Positions 21,925 to 28,749 are shown, counted from the first letter of the stretch. The stretch: DNA of 31,143 bases from Candidatus Vogelbacteria bacterium CG10_big_fil_rev_8_21_14_0_10_51_16 (GCA_002774795.1 PCYI01000004.1:1-31143), one strand, 5' to 3'. Notes: a model not told the origin generated them from the letters alone. Numbers and translations are program-made.

Positions 21925-23019
21925 ATGGCAAGTTTTGGATTTCCTGTTTTTAAGACAAAGAAAGCTGGCCCTAAACCTTCGGTCGGACAAGGCGCGCAGA
22001 AGTTTAATTTGGAAGACCCAAAGGGGCGTCGGGAGTATTTTCAGTTTAAGGCGGGCAAGGAGATCAAAGACATCCGCAACTATCTCAAGCGGGGCACTTT
22101 TGTGGCTTTTATGATGGGCAAGAAGAACTCGGGCAAGGGGACTTATACCAAACTTTTTGCCGAGCAGGTGGGCTTTGATAAGGTTTTACACCTCTCTATC
22201 GGGGACGTGGTGCGCTCGGCGCACAAGGAGATTGCTACCTCGAAAGGGCGAAAGGCGCTCACGAAATGGCTCAAGGAGAACTTCAGGAGCTTTATGCCAC
22301 CGGCGGAGGCGATAGCCGCCATTGAAGGGCGCTCTACCTCCTCGCTCGTCACCACCGAGCTTATCTTGGCGCTTGTGGAGCGAACTATTGATGCCGAAGG
22401 CAAAAAAAAGGCGGTCTTTGTGGATGGCTTCCCACGTGGCCTCGACCAAGTTTCCTACGCCCTCTACTTCAGGCACATCATGGGCTACCGCGATGACCCT
22501 GATTTTTTTGTTTTTATCGATGTGCCAACTTCAATCATCACCGCCCGACAGGCGGACCGGGTGGTTTGCCCGGTCTGTTGCGTGCCCCGCAACTACAAAC
22601 TGCTCTGTACCAAAGAGGTTGGCTGGGACGCCAAACAGAAGGAGTTTTACCTTATTTGTGACAATCCCGCTTGTAAGGGGGCCCGGATGACAAGGAAAGA
22701 GGGAGACAGTCTGGCCGCGAAAGACCTCAAGGCACGCTTACTAGTCGACGAACAGATTATGCGTCAGCTCTTGGCGCTCGACGGCATACCTAAGGTGTGT
22801 ATCCGCAACTCGGTGCCGGTGCGGGAAGCTAAATCAAAGGTGGACGAGTACGAGATTACGCCGAGCTACGACTATTCGCTTGATAAGGATGGCGAGGTGG
22901 TCGTCTCTGAATTTCCGTGGACGACGAAAGACGACGAAGGGGTGGAGTCGTACAGCTTGCTTCCCGCGGCTCCGGTGCTCGCCATGGTGAAGCAGATACA
23001 TAAGGTGCTTGGTTTGTAA
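21925..23019 (+). CDS. Long adenylate kinase homologue with zinc-ribbon lid
   Basis: A 364-residue nucleoside monophosphate kinase-like protein. The P-loop MGKKNSGKGT is at about 64-73, VDGFPRG at about 166-172, and the lid region has CPVC (about 215-218) and CDNPAC (about 245-250), the four-cysteine zinc knuckle of zinc adenylate kinases. It differs from ordinary enzymes (about 215 residues) by a basic N-terminal extension of about 57 residues and a C-terminal extension of about 70 residues. The intact active-site motifs suggest an active kinase; AMP as substrate is a guess. A second, short homologue without zinc cysteines is at 16492-17103. The gene ends before a good terminator. Confidence 0.85.
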   Translation: MASFGFPVFKTKKAGPKPSVGQGAQKFNLEDPKGRREYFQFKAGKEIKDIRNYLKRGTFVAFMMGKKNSGKGTYTKLFAEQVGFDKVLHLSIGDVVRSAHKEIATSKGRKALTKWLKENFRSFMPPAEAIAAIEGRSTSSLVTTELILALVERTIDAEGKKKAVFVDGFPRGLDQVSYALYFRHIMGYRDDPDFFVFIDVPTSIITARQADRVVCPVCCVPRNYKLLCTKEVGWDAKQKEFYLICDNPACKGARMTRKEGDSLAAKDLKARLLVDEQIMRQLLALDGIPKVCIRNSVPVREAKSKVDEYEITPSYDYSLDKDGEVVVSEFPWTTKDDEGVESYSLLPAAPVLAMVKQIHKVLGL

Positions 23020-23041
23020 AAGCACAAAACTCCAAAAGAGA

Positions 23042-23077
23042 AAAAGAAAAGGCGTCCCGGAGGACGTCTTTTCTTTT
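23042..23077. terminator. Intrinsic terminator after the zinc-type kinase
   Basis: Sixteen-base arms with one G-U (23042-23057 and 23062-23077) around CGGA; the right arm ends in a T-rich run. Works in both directions. Confidence 0.8.
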
Positions 23078-23085
23078 AGAGCTAG

Positions 23086-23250
23086 GTTGGGCACAATTGG
23101 CCTAGTTAGAGTACTAGGTGGGTGCCCCGCTCTCTTTGCCACGGCAAAGGATGAGACTGTGACTGGGTGCGAAGATGATGCAATATCTAATGTCTATAGA
23201 TTCCGAGACTGTATATCCTCAGAATTTGCAACATCTTTGCACCCGACCAC
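23086..23250 (+). ncRNA. Candidate structured RNA
   Basis: The 350-base gap before the nuclease gene has no credible reading frame but a series of helices: GGGCAC (23089-23094) with GTGCCC (23122-23127), enclosing CCTAGT (23101-23106) with ACTAGG (23113-23118); CTTTGC with GCAAAG (23134-23149); and a 19-base stem with one G-U and one mismatch (23165-23183 with 23226-23244) closing a 42-base loop. I do not recognise it as tmRNA, RNase P, SRP or 6S RNA, and it does not fold as a tRNA. No strong promoter was found directly upstream because the kinase terminator ends at 23077. It could also be a remnant of a mobile element. The rest, 23251-23410, looks empty. Confidence 0.35.
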
Positions 23251-23411
23251 TTGAGAGCTCCCTAATGTATTGTTCTGCTAGACAATGTGCTAACCAACCT
23301 CATTTCATTATAAACCCCGCGCGCAACTATGCAAGCTCTTCTATGTCACGATATATCTGGATTTTATGTCAATTTCATCCACTGGTTTTCCCCAGAGCAA
23401 TAAGCTTTTAA

Positions 23412-23420
23412 TGCTATACT
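23412..23420 (+). promoter_or_regulatory. Extended -10 promoter of the beta-CASP nuclease, near-leaderless
   Basis: TGC precedes TATACT (23415-23420). The expected start point, about 23427, is directly before the ATG at 23429. The -35 region is not recognisable. There is no Shine-Dalgarno site. Confidence 0.5.
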
Positions 23421-23428
23421 GAACTCAC

Positions 23429-24796
23429 ATGGAAAAAAAGCTTGAGCTTACATTTTATGGGGGGACAGGGTCGGTGACCGGGGCGAACTTTATTTTGCGT
23501 GAGCCGGACGGTCTCACCCTTATGTTTGACTGTGGACTAACTCAAGGGGAGGTGGTTTGCGACAACTGTAATTTAGACGACTTTCCTTACGACGTTGCGG
23601 CGGTAGACTATCTATTTGTGAGCCACGCTCATATTGACCACATCGGGCGCATTCCAAAACTTGTGCACGATGGCTTTAGAGGAAAGATTATTTCCACACC
23701 ACCCACAAAAGATATCGCTGAGCTTTTGCTCATAGACTCAATCGGAGTGCTTGAAAAGGAGGCAAAGCGAGGGGGCACACCACCCCTTTTTGGGCGTGAA
23801 GACGTGGAGAGAGCTCTGTCTGTTTGGGAGACGGCCGGATATCATGAAGAGCTTGCCATAGGAGAGTTCAAGATTATTTTTAAAGATGCCGGGCATATCT
23901 TAGGCTCGGCTATGACCGAGGTTTCTTATGGCGCCAAAAAGATTGTCTTTACGGGCGACCTCGGCAACTCTCCCGAACCAATATTGCGAGACACTGAAGC
24001 TGTTGGGCACCCAAACTATCTGGTCATGGAGTCAGTCTACGGTGACCGTGCGCACGAGCATCGTGATGAACGTCGGCGTCTACTGGAAGATGTCATCTCG
24101 CAGACATACAATCGCAAGGGTGTGTTGATGATTCCGGCCTTTTCAGTGGAGCGCACCCAGCTCCTTCTCCACGAGTTAAACGCCATGATTGAAGAGGGCC
24201 TCATTCCTCCCGTCCCCGTCTATCTAGACTCTCCTTTGGCCATCAAGGTAACGGCCATTTATGGCAAGCATAAGAGTTATCTGGCGGATGAGGCTCTCCA
24301 GAGCTTAACGGGCGGGAAAGACTTATTTGATTTTCCGTGGCTTCACCGCGTTATGCAGAGTGAAGAGTCGAAGCGCATTATCGAAAAGCCAGCGCCGAAG
24401 ATTATTATTGCCGGTTCCGGTATGTCTAACGGCGGGCGAATTGTACATCACGAAAAGGCCTACTTGCCTGACCCAAACAACACCCTCCTTTTGGTAGGTT
24501 ACCAAGCGGCGGGGACACCGGGGCGCGTTCTTCAAGATGGAGCGTCAGAGGTGGAACTTATGGGGGAGAGCGTGCCGGTGCGCGCGCGAGTCCTTACTGT
24601 GTCCGGTTACTCGGCACATCGCGATAAGGATGGCCTTTTTGATTTTGTCGCAGGCGGGGTAGATACGCTCGAGCAAGTGTACGCGGTCATGGGAGAGCCA
24701 AAAGCGGCCCTCTTTCTTGTGCAAAGAGTTCGTGACAATCTGGGGATTAATGCTTCCGCTCCGGAAGCCGGGCAGACAATCGTGCTCGATTTTTAA
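23429..24796 (+). CDS. Metallo-beta-lactamase/beta-CASP RNA nuclease
   Basis: A 455-residue protein of the CPSF73/YSH1-like branch of beta-CASP nucleases, which cut RNA as endo- and 5' exonucleases. Zinc motifs are complete: SHAHIDHIG (about 65-73), AGHILGS (about 154-160) and TGDLGN (about 175-180). The beta-CASP part has MESVYGDRAH, IPAFSVERTQLLLHEL, SGMSNGGRIVHHE and the closing SGYSAHRDKDGL, in the usual order. Bacterial members of this branch are ribonuclease J-like RNA-processing or maturation enzymes. It starts from the near-leaderless promoter above, and ends 21 bases before the SLOG gene, which may be co-transcribed. Confidence 0.93.
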   Translation: MEKKLELTFYGGTGSVTGANFILREPDGLTLMFDCGLTQGEVVCDNCNLDDFPYDVAAVDYLFVSHAHIDHIGRIPKLVHDGFRGKIISTPPTKDIAELLLIDSIGVLEKEAKRGGTPPLFGREDVERALSVWETAGYHEELAIGEFKIIFKDAGHILGSAMTEVSYGAKKIVFTGDLGNSPEPILRDTEAVGHPNYLVMESVYGDRAHEHRDERRRLLEDVISQTYNRKGVLMIPAFSVERTQLLLHELNAMIEEGLIPPVPVYLDSPLAIKVTAIYGKHKSYLADEALQSLTGGKDLFDFPWLHRVMQSEESKRIIEKPAPKIIIAGSGMSNGGRIVHHEKAYLPDPNNTLLLVGYQAAGTPGRVLQDGASEVELMGESVPVRARVLTVSGYSAHRDKDGLFDFVAGGVDTLEQVYAVMGEPKAALFLVQRVRDNLGINASAPEAGQTIVLDF

Positions 24797-24817
24797 CTTT
24801 TTAATTTTCCATTACTT

Positions 24818-25402
24818 ATGAATGACATCCGCCATGCACACAAGGTGCCTAAAATAGGTTTTTCCGGCTCGGCTTCAACTGAGTTTTTAAAGCAGGAAGA
24901 CCTTGACCTCTGTATGAAGGCGGGAGCCGAAGTGGTCCGCCAAGGCGGTGTTTTGGTCACCGGGGCCACTACGGGTACGCCCTTGTGGGCCGCTCGAGGC
25001 GCCAAGGAGGCCGGCGGGACCTCGATAGGTCTTTCCCCTGCTCGTGACGAAAAGGAGCATGTGGGGACATATGAACTGCCCCTTGATTACATGGATGTGA
25101 TTATATATACCGGTTTTGGCTACTCGGGCCGCGACCTGCTCTTTACTCGTTCATCGGACGCTATGATTATCGGCCCCGGTCGTATCGGCACCATTCATGA
25201 GTTCACCATCAGCTTCGAAGACCATAAGCCAGTCGGTATCATGGAGGGCGACAACTGGGAGACGGATGAGGTGTTGAAGTTTCTTATTGAAAAGAGCCAC
25301 CGCGAGCAGGATAACAAAAAGGTGTTCTTCGAGCGCGACCCGGTACGGCTGGTCAGTCGTCTGCTTGAGTTTGTGAAGGCGGATAAGGAGGGACATTTGT
25401 AG
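24818..25402 (+). CDS. SLOG/LOG-family Rossmann nucleotide-binding protein
   Basis: A 194-residue protein of the SLOG superfamily, which includes LOG phosphoribohydrolases, TIR-associated nucleotide sensors and DprA. It shows an N-terminal IGFSGSAS, the strand GGVLVTGATTGTP (about 43-55), and the loop IGPGRIGTIHEF (about 118-129), corresponding to the PGGxGTxxE of LOG enzymes. Here GRIGT replaces the usual GGxGT, so ligand binding is likely but cleavage activity is uncertain. It follows the nuclease gene by 21 bases in the same direction, consistent with an operon. Function in nucleotide metabolism or signalling is inferred only. Confidence 0.8.
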   Translation: MNDIRHAHKVPKIGFSGSASTEFLKQEDLDLCMKAGAEVVRQGGVLVTGATTGTPLWAARGAKEAGGTSIGLSPARDEKEHVGTYELPLDYMDVIIYTGFGYSGRDLLFTRSSDAMIIGPGRIGTIHEFTISFEDHKPVGIMEGDNWETDEVLKFLIEKSHREQDNKKVFFERDPVRLVSRLLEFVKADKEGHL

Positions 25403-25408
25403 GACAGG

Positions 25409-25475
25409 CCCTGGGCTTTCGGCACTAGGTAGCAACTCAGCTCAGAATTCCTAGAGCCTAGTGTCTAAAGCCAGG
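25409..25475 (+). repeat. Word-repeat dyad after the SLOG gene
   Basis: The left side (25409-25432: CCCTGGGCTTT, then CACTAGGTAG) pairs imperfectly with the right side (25451-25475: CTAGAGCCTAGTGT, then AAAGCCAGG). Same style as the ribosomal gaps. Confidence 0.6.
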
Positions 25476-25490
25476 CGCCTCACAAAAACG

Positions 25491-25634
25491 ATGGGGGACA
25501 ACATATTAGTACAACCAGCCTCGCAGATACTGTATACACCAAATGTGGTGCCTGCTCCAGATTTACCACTTAAGTCATCAGGGGCACCCAAGCAATATAA
25601 GGTCGCGACAAATCTCGACCAGTTGCTTGCCTAA
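25491..25634 (+). CDS. Possible 47-residue protein
   Basis: A small open frame from ATG 25491 to TAA 25632-25634, starting MGDNILVQPASQI. It is hydrophilic, Pro-rich in the middle (PAPDLPLKSSGAPKQYK) and ends ATNLDQLLA. It has no recognised domain. No Shine-Dalgarno site precedes it, as is common here. The frame ends exactly at the edge of a 22-base hairpin, which is what one would expect of a real transcript end. It might equally be chance. Confidence 0.4.
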   Translation: MGDNILVQPASQILYTPNVVPAPDLPLKSSGAPKQYKVATNLDQLLA

Positions 25635-25682
25635 ACCCAAAACACAGAATAACAGCTATCGCTGTTATTCTGTGTTTTGGGT
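25635..25682. terminator. Perfect 22-base hairpin
   Basis: Arms 25635-25656 and 25661-25682 pair without error around TATC. Only 15 bases separate it from the end of the minus-strand endonuclease IV gene at 25698, so it likely ends transcription from both sides. Confidence 0.75.
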
Positions 25683-25697
25683 GAAGCTATGGAAAAA

Positions 25698-26564
25698 TCA
25701 TAACCATCTTCGCACAGCGGCGATCTGCTCTTTGTAAGTGGCGGCCACCTCCGGGGTTTCGAGGAGGAGGGGAATAGGTTTCTTGGTGGCATCGTTTAAG
25801 AGTTTGACGAAGCGTTGCAGGCCTTTGGTGCCGATTAGGCCGACCCCGATATCCTCGTGGCGGTCTTTGCGGGCACCACAGACAGGCTTTGAGTCGTTGA
25901 AGTGCACGCAAGAGAGATACTTAAAACCGATCTCACGCTCAAACTCTGCAAAGCCCTCTTCCGCTTTTTTAGCATCCGTCCAATCGTAGCCAGCGGCAAA
26001 GGAGTGTTGGGAGTCAAGGCAGATGCCAAAACGACTGTCGCCTCCTAGCGCATCTTGCACGGCATGGAAGATTCCCCCCAGGTCGTCGAAACGGTAGCCC
26101 GTCTCCGACCCTTGGCCGGCGGTGTTCTCGAGGAGAAGTTTTGCTTTGAGGTGTTTTGTTTTTTTGACGATCGTAGCCATGTTAGCCACAAAATGTGCCC
26201 GGGCTTTCACGGGGTCGTTCTCAAGGGTTTTGCCCATGTGAATGACCACACCATTAATACCGAGGGCCTCCGCTATGTTAAGGTCCTCGATTAAAGACTG
26301 GTACTGGTAGCTTGTTTCCGTCAGCTCTTTTGCGAAGTTGTGGACGTAGCCGGCGTGGAAGACGGCGTACACTAGGGGCGACTTTTTAAAATACTCTTTC
26401 CCAAGTTTGGCCGCCTCGGCATACTCCCCACGTAGTCCGGTTGACCGTGGGCTTTTGGCGAACATGTGCATGGTAGTTGCGCCATCAGCCACGGCCGATT
26501 CGAAGGCTCCTTTATAACCACCCTTGCTTATAGAATAAAACGCGCCGATGGGGTTGTGTAACAT
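25698..26564 (-). CDS. nfo: Endonuclease IV (AP endonuclease)
   Basis: Endonuclease IV cuts DNA at abasic sites in base excision repair using a three-zinc centre. The 288-residue protein shows the metal ligands in order: His in VFHAGY (about 70), His in VIHMGK (about 109), Glu in LLENTAGQG (about 146), Asp and His in LDSQHSF (about 184 and 187), His in VHFNDS (about 221), Asp and His in KDRHED (about 234 and 236), and Glu in LLLETPE (about 269). The ATG at 26564 begins the family start MLHNPIGAFYSISKGG; the frame before it is repeat DNA. The gene stands alone between a hairpin and a repeat. Confidence 0.95.
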   Translation of the reverse strand: MLHNPIGAFYSISKGGYKGAFESAVADGATTMHMFAKSPRSTGLRGEYAEAAKLGKEYFKKSPLVYAVFHAGYVHNFAKELTETSYQYQSLIEDLNIAEALGINGVVIHMGKTLENDPVKARAHFVANMATIVKKTKHLKAKLLLENTAGQGSETGYRFDDLGGIFHAVQDALGGDSRFGICLDSQHSFAAGYDWTDAKKAEEGFAEFEREIGFKYLSCVHFNDSKPVCGARKDRHEDIGVGLIGTKGLQRFVKLLNDATKKPIPLLLETPEVAATYKEQIAAVRRWL

Positions 26565-26605
26565 GTATAGCTTGTGTGAAGTGAGAGCAAATAGAGTTCG
26601 TCTTC

Positions 26606-26664
26606 GCGAGGTAAACCGAAGCGATCCAGAAAATCTGAGCCTAGATTGCTTCGGTTTACCTCGC
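26606..26664. repeat. REP-like hairpin upstream of nfo
   Basis: Perfect 17-base arms (26606-26622 and 26648-26664), built around GCGAGGTAAACCGAAGC, enclose 25 bases that include a degenerate GATCCAG/CTAGATT pair. It looks like a dispersed repeat rather than a terminator, since it has no T-tract. Confidence 0.6.
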
Positions 26665-26697
26665 AAAGACACTCCAACACAAAGCCTTATTTAGTCT

Positions 26698-26735
26698 AAC
26701 AAAAAACCTCGTTTCTGGGAACGAGGTTTTTTGTT
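26698..26735. terminator. Terminator of the infC-rpmI-rplT operon
   Basis: Sixteen-base arms (26698-26713 and 26720-26735) around TCTGGG; the outer part of each arm is A- or T-rich, giving a T-tract on either strand. It overlaps the rplT stop codon (26734-26736). Confidence 0.85.
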
Positions 26736-27078
26736 ACTTTGATGCTGCCACAATCTTCGCAAACACCTCCGGGTGGTCGGCGGCAAGGGTTGAGAGAATT
26801 TTTCGGTCTAGGAGGATGTTCTTCTTTTTCAAATCTCCCATGAGTTTGCTGTAGGAGGTTCTGAGAGCTTTGGCACTAGCGCCGATACGAGTCTGAAATA
26901 GGCGACGGAAATCGTTCTTTTTGTCACGACGATGAGCAAAGGCATGCGTACCGGCATGCACGATGGCCTCGTTTGCTAAGCGCTCCTTGCTCTTGCGACC
27001 ATGGCGATAACCCTTCACGCGCCGCAAAACATTGCGACGATGCTTGAGTGCGTTTACTCCTTTTTTAACTCGAGACAT
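26734..27078 (-). CDS. rplT: Ribosomal protein bL20
   Basis: L20 binds 23S rRNA early in 50S assembly, and in some bacteria represses this operon. The 114-residue protein begins MSRVKKGVNALKHRRNVLRRVKGYRHGRKS, though only parts are cited here, and contains the FRRLFQTRIGASAKAL block; length is typical (about 115-118). It is last in infC-rpmI-rplT. An 86-base repeat-filled gap separates it from rpmI. Confidence 0.96.
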   Translation of the reverse strand: MSRVKKGVNALKHRRNVLRRVKGYRHGRKSKERLANEAIVHAGTHAFAHRRDKKNDFRRLFQTRIGASAKALRTSYSKLMGDLKKKNILLDRKILSTLAADHPEVFAKIVAASK

Positions 27079-27088
27079 GGTGGTAATT

Positions 27089-27167
27089 TAGTAGTTGACA
27101 GTTTTTAGTTTTTAGAAAATGTCAGAGAGGTATTGCGTGTATTTTACAAACTAAAAACTATTAACTA
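27089..27167 (-). repeat. Word-repeat dyad between rpmI and rplT
   Basis: On the plus strand, TAGTAGTTGACAGTTTTTAG-type words (27089-27114) face AAACTAAAAACTATTAACTA (27148-27167). The right arm overlaps the rpmI stop codon. The repeated word is TTTTTAGT/ACTAAAAA. Confidence 0.7.
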
Positions 27168-27356
27168 TGGTAGTGGCAACAAGCTACCAAGTTCCTTTTT
27201 GGTGGTAATATGGCGGAAATCTCGACTTTTCTTGGCCTGAAGTTGTTTGTTGCGGCTTGCTTTGGCGTTGAAATGGTTTTGACCGGGCTTACGCGTCAAA
27301 ATTTTCCCGGTGCGGGTGACTTTCATGCGCTTCGCAAACGATTTATTGGTTTTCAT
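27165..27356 (-). CDS. rpmI: Ribosomal protein bL35
   Basis: L35 is a small basic 50S protein. The 63-residue product starts MKTNKSFAKRMKVTRTGKIL and includes the family's SRNKQ and RHITT words. I chose the ATG at 27356 because family members start MKTxK; an ATG nine bases earlier would add three residues. It lies between infC and rplT. Confidence 0.93.
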   Translation of the reverse strand: MKTNKSFAKRMKVTRTGKILTRKPGQNHFNAKASRNKQLQAKKSRDFRHITTKKELGSLLPLP

Positions 27357-27410
27357 GCCACTCATATTAGTTTGGCCAGTGTACTATAAAAAGACCCATA
27401 GCGCAAGCCT

Positions 27411-27489
27411 CGATTTAAGATATACGATTTACGATATACGAATAAATCCAGGAGCATTCTTAATTCGTAAGTCGAGATTCGTAAGTCGA
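27411..27489 (-). repeat. Word-repeat dyad between infC and rpmI
   Basis: CGATTTA and ATATACGA words (27411-27443) face TTCGTAAGTCGAGATTCGTAAGTCGA-like words (27460-27489) with imperfect complement. The word differs from that in the next gap. Confidence 0.7.
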
Positions 27490-27491
27490 TG

Positions 27492-28004
27492 TTACTTCGC
27501 CCGCTCGATAATGACCGTGAGCCCCTTCATGCTTTTCTTGATAGGATCCACCACCCTATAATCTTCCGTAACGAGTCTTAGAATGCGCTCCAGACGCTCT
27601 TTTAGAAAATTAAACTCCATGTATTTTACTCGACCGCGCAAGAAAAGGTCTATCTTTACCTTGTGGCCCTCTCGAAGAAATTTTGAGGCGTTTTGGGCTT
27701 TTATTTCGAGGTCGTGTTCGCCTGTGCCAACCTTTACTTGTATGGTCTTTAGCTCGCTTACTTTGGCGTTTGCTTTCGCCACCTTCGTCTTTTTGTTCTC
27801 GAGGTACTCATACTTTCCAAGGTCCATCAATTTAACAACCGGCGGGGTTGCTCCGGGAGATATTTCAATTAGGTCTGTCCCGCGTGCTATTGAAAGCTTG
27901 AGGGCTTCGCTCGTAGAAAGCACGCCTATATTGGCGCCGTCTTCGGCAATCACCCTCACTTCGGATGCCGTAATCTGATTATTGATGCGGATGCGTTGTT
28001 TCAA
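27492..28004 (-). CDS. infC: Translation initiation factor IF-3, probable TTG start
   Basis: IF-3 binds the 30S subunit, keeps it free of 50S and checks the start codon. The product shows RINNQITASEVRVI near the start, EALKLSIARGTDLIEISP, PPVVKLMDLGKYEYLE, then the C-terminal domain with IQVKVGTGEHDLEIK and KIDLFLRGRVKYM. The frame is open to an ATG at 28079, but a strong promoter (28032-28060) would start transcription at about 28025, downstream of that ATG. The first reasonable start in the transcript is TTG at 28004, giving 170 residues, the normal size. Non-AUG starts in infC are well known, since IF-3 regulates its own translation by rejecting weak starts. Confidence 0.93.
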   Translation of the reverse strand: MKQRIRINNQITASEVRVIAEDGANIGVLSTSEALKLSIARGTDLIEISPGATPPVVKLMDLGKYEYLENKKTKVAKANAKVSELKTIQVKVGTGEHDLEIKAQNASKFLREGHKVKIDLFLRGRVKYMEFNFLKERLERILRLVTEDYRVVDPIKKSMKGLTVIIERAK

Positions 28005-28031
28005 GAAAAGAAATGTTATGAAGTATTGTGA

Positions 28032-28060
28032 ATTATAGAGGAAAACGAGTGCCAAGTCAA
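28032..28060 (-). promoter_or_regulatory. Promoter of the infC-rpmI-rplT operon
   Basis: On the minus strand TTGACT (28055-28060) and a perfect TATAAT (28032-28037) are exactly 17 bases apart. This is the best promoter in the window and points to a start near 28025. Confidence 0.85.
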
Positions 28061-28121
28061 AGGACCAAGGCGACAGCACCCTATCCCGCGACCGTTTTCT
28101 GTGGTCTCCTTGATATCCACT

Positions 28122-28149
28122 TTGTCTCCTTTTTCACTGCCTCTATAAT
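28122..28149 (+). promoter_or_regulatory. Divergent plus-strand promoter candidate
   Basis: TTGTCT (28122-28127) and TATAAT (28144-28149) are 16 bases apart. It points away from infC. With the terminator at 28288-28312, it would frame an RNA of about 157 bases. Confidence 0.4.
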
Positions 28150-28155
28150 GTTCAC

Positions 28156-28312
28156 TAGGTCGTTTGGTGTCTAAACGAGTTACAAAACGAATGGGAGCCT
28201 CATATCTGTTTGCTCTGTGGAGCACGCTTGCGGACACCCACCTGGGACACATAACTCGGGTCAACTCCCAAATGACCTTAAGAAAATGCTCCTTCGGGAG
28301 CCTTTTCTTTTT
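28156..28312 (+). ncRNA. Candidate small RNA between promoter and terminator
   Basis: The stretch holds no convincing reading frame on the plus strand but several stems: TCGTTT (28160-28165) with AAACGA (28173-28178); TGCTC with GAGCA (28211-28224); GGTCA (28259-28263) with TGACC (28273-28277); and the terminator GCTCC-TTCG-GGAGC with a T-rich tail. I could not match it to a known RNA class. The terminator is also usable by the gene fragment on the other strand, which weakens the case. Confidence 0.3.
28288..28312. terminator. Intrinsic terminator with TTCG tetraloop
   Basis: GCTCC (28288-28292), loop TTCG, GGAGC (28297-28301), then a T-rich run to 28312. The opposite side is A-rich, so it works for the minus-strand fragment at 28319-28468 too. 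Confidence 0.7.
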
Positions 28313-28318
28313 TACGTA

Positions 28319-28468
28319 CTACCTTCTGGAAAGTATCTCTTGGGTTAACACACCTATGAGTCGCTCTTCTTTGATTTTTCCTCGCTTGACCATTTCAAGC
28401 ACCTCTTTGTCTGTATAAAAACCAACCTCAATGCCGCATCCGGCCTCTCTTGATTCATAATCATACGT
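28319..28468 (-). pseudogene. 3' fragment of an unknown gene
   Basis: On the minus strand a frame ending in TAG (28319-28321) reads YDYESREAGCGIEVGFYTDK and VLEMVKRGKIKEERLIG, which looks like genuine protein. It has no start codon and runs back into an in-frame TGA (28469-28471), 35 bases from repeat R2. It is probably what is left of a gene broken by the repeat insertion. No family recognised. Confidence 0.4.
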
Positions 28469-28503
28469 TCATCTTGCTGGATAGGGCGCTTAGTGTCTTT
28501 GAG

Positions 28504-28749
28504 TTACGAAATGCGAGTTTTTCCCTCCCCTGGCCAGGGTGAGAAGTGGGTAGGGCCCCACTTCGCAAGACCTTTTGAGCTGTTTTTGAGCCCCGACGCT
28601 ACGGTCGGGACAGGCGAAGCGAAGAAAAGAGCCAAAAGGTGTACAGCTCCCGTAGGGAGGGTTGGGGTGGGGTAGTAGTTGAGCCACATGCCACCCCAAT
28701 CTACCCCCTCCCAACCTCCCCCTGGCCAGGGGGAGGGGCCATTTCGTAA
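28504..28749. repeat. GC-rich repeat R2, long form
   Basis: 246 bases with the same TTACGAAATG/CATTTCGTAA ends as R1. The middle contains CGCAAGACCTTTTGAGCTG, a CCCGAC/GTCGGG hairpin (28592-28609), AAAAGAGCCAAAAGGTGTACAG and CCGTAGGGAGGGTTGGGG, then the shared right part CTACCCCCTCCCAACCTCCCC. R1 lacks the middle. It lies directly before the GC-rich orphan 2. Confidence 0.8.

Noticed and set aside
23165..23244. tRNA gene
   Set aside because: The stem is 19 bases with a 42-base loop; there are no D, anticodon and T arms and no TTCRA loop. No tRNA was found elsewhere in the window either.
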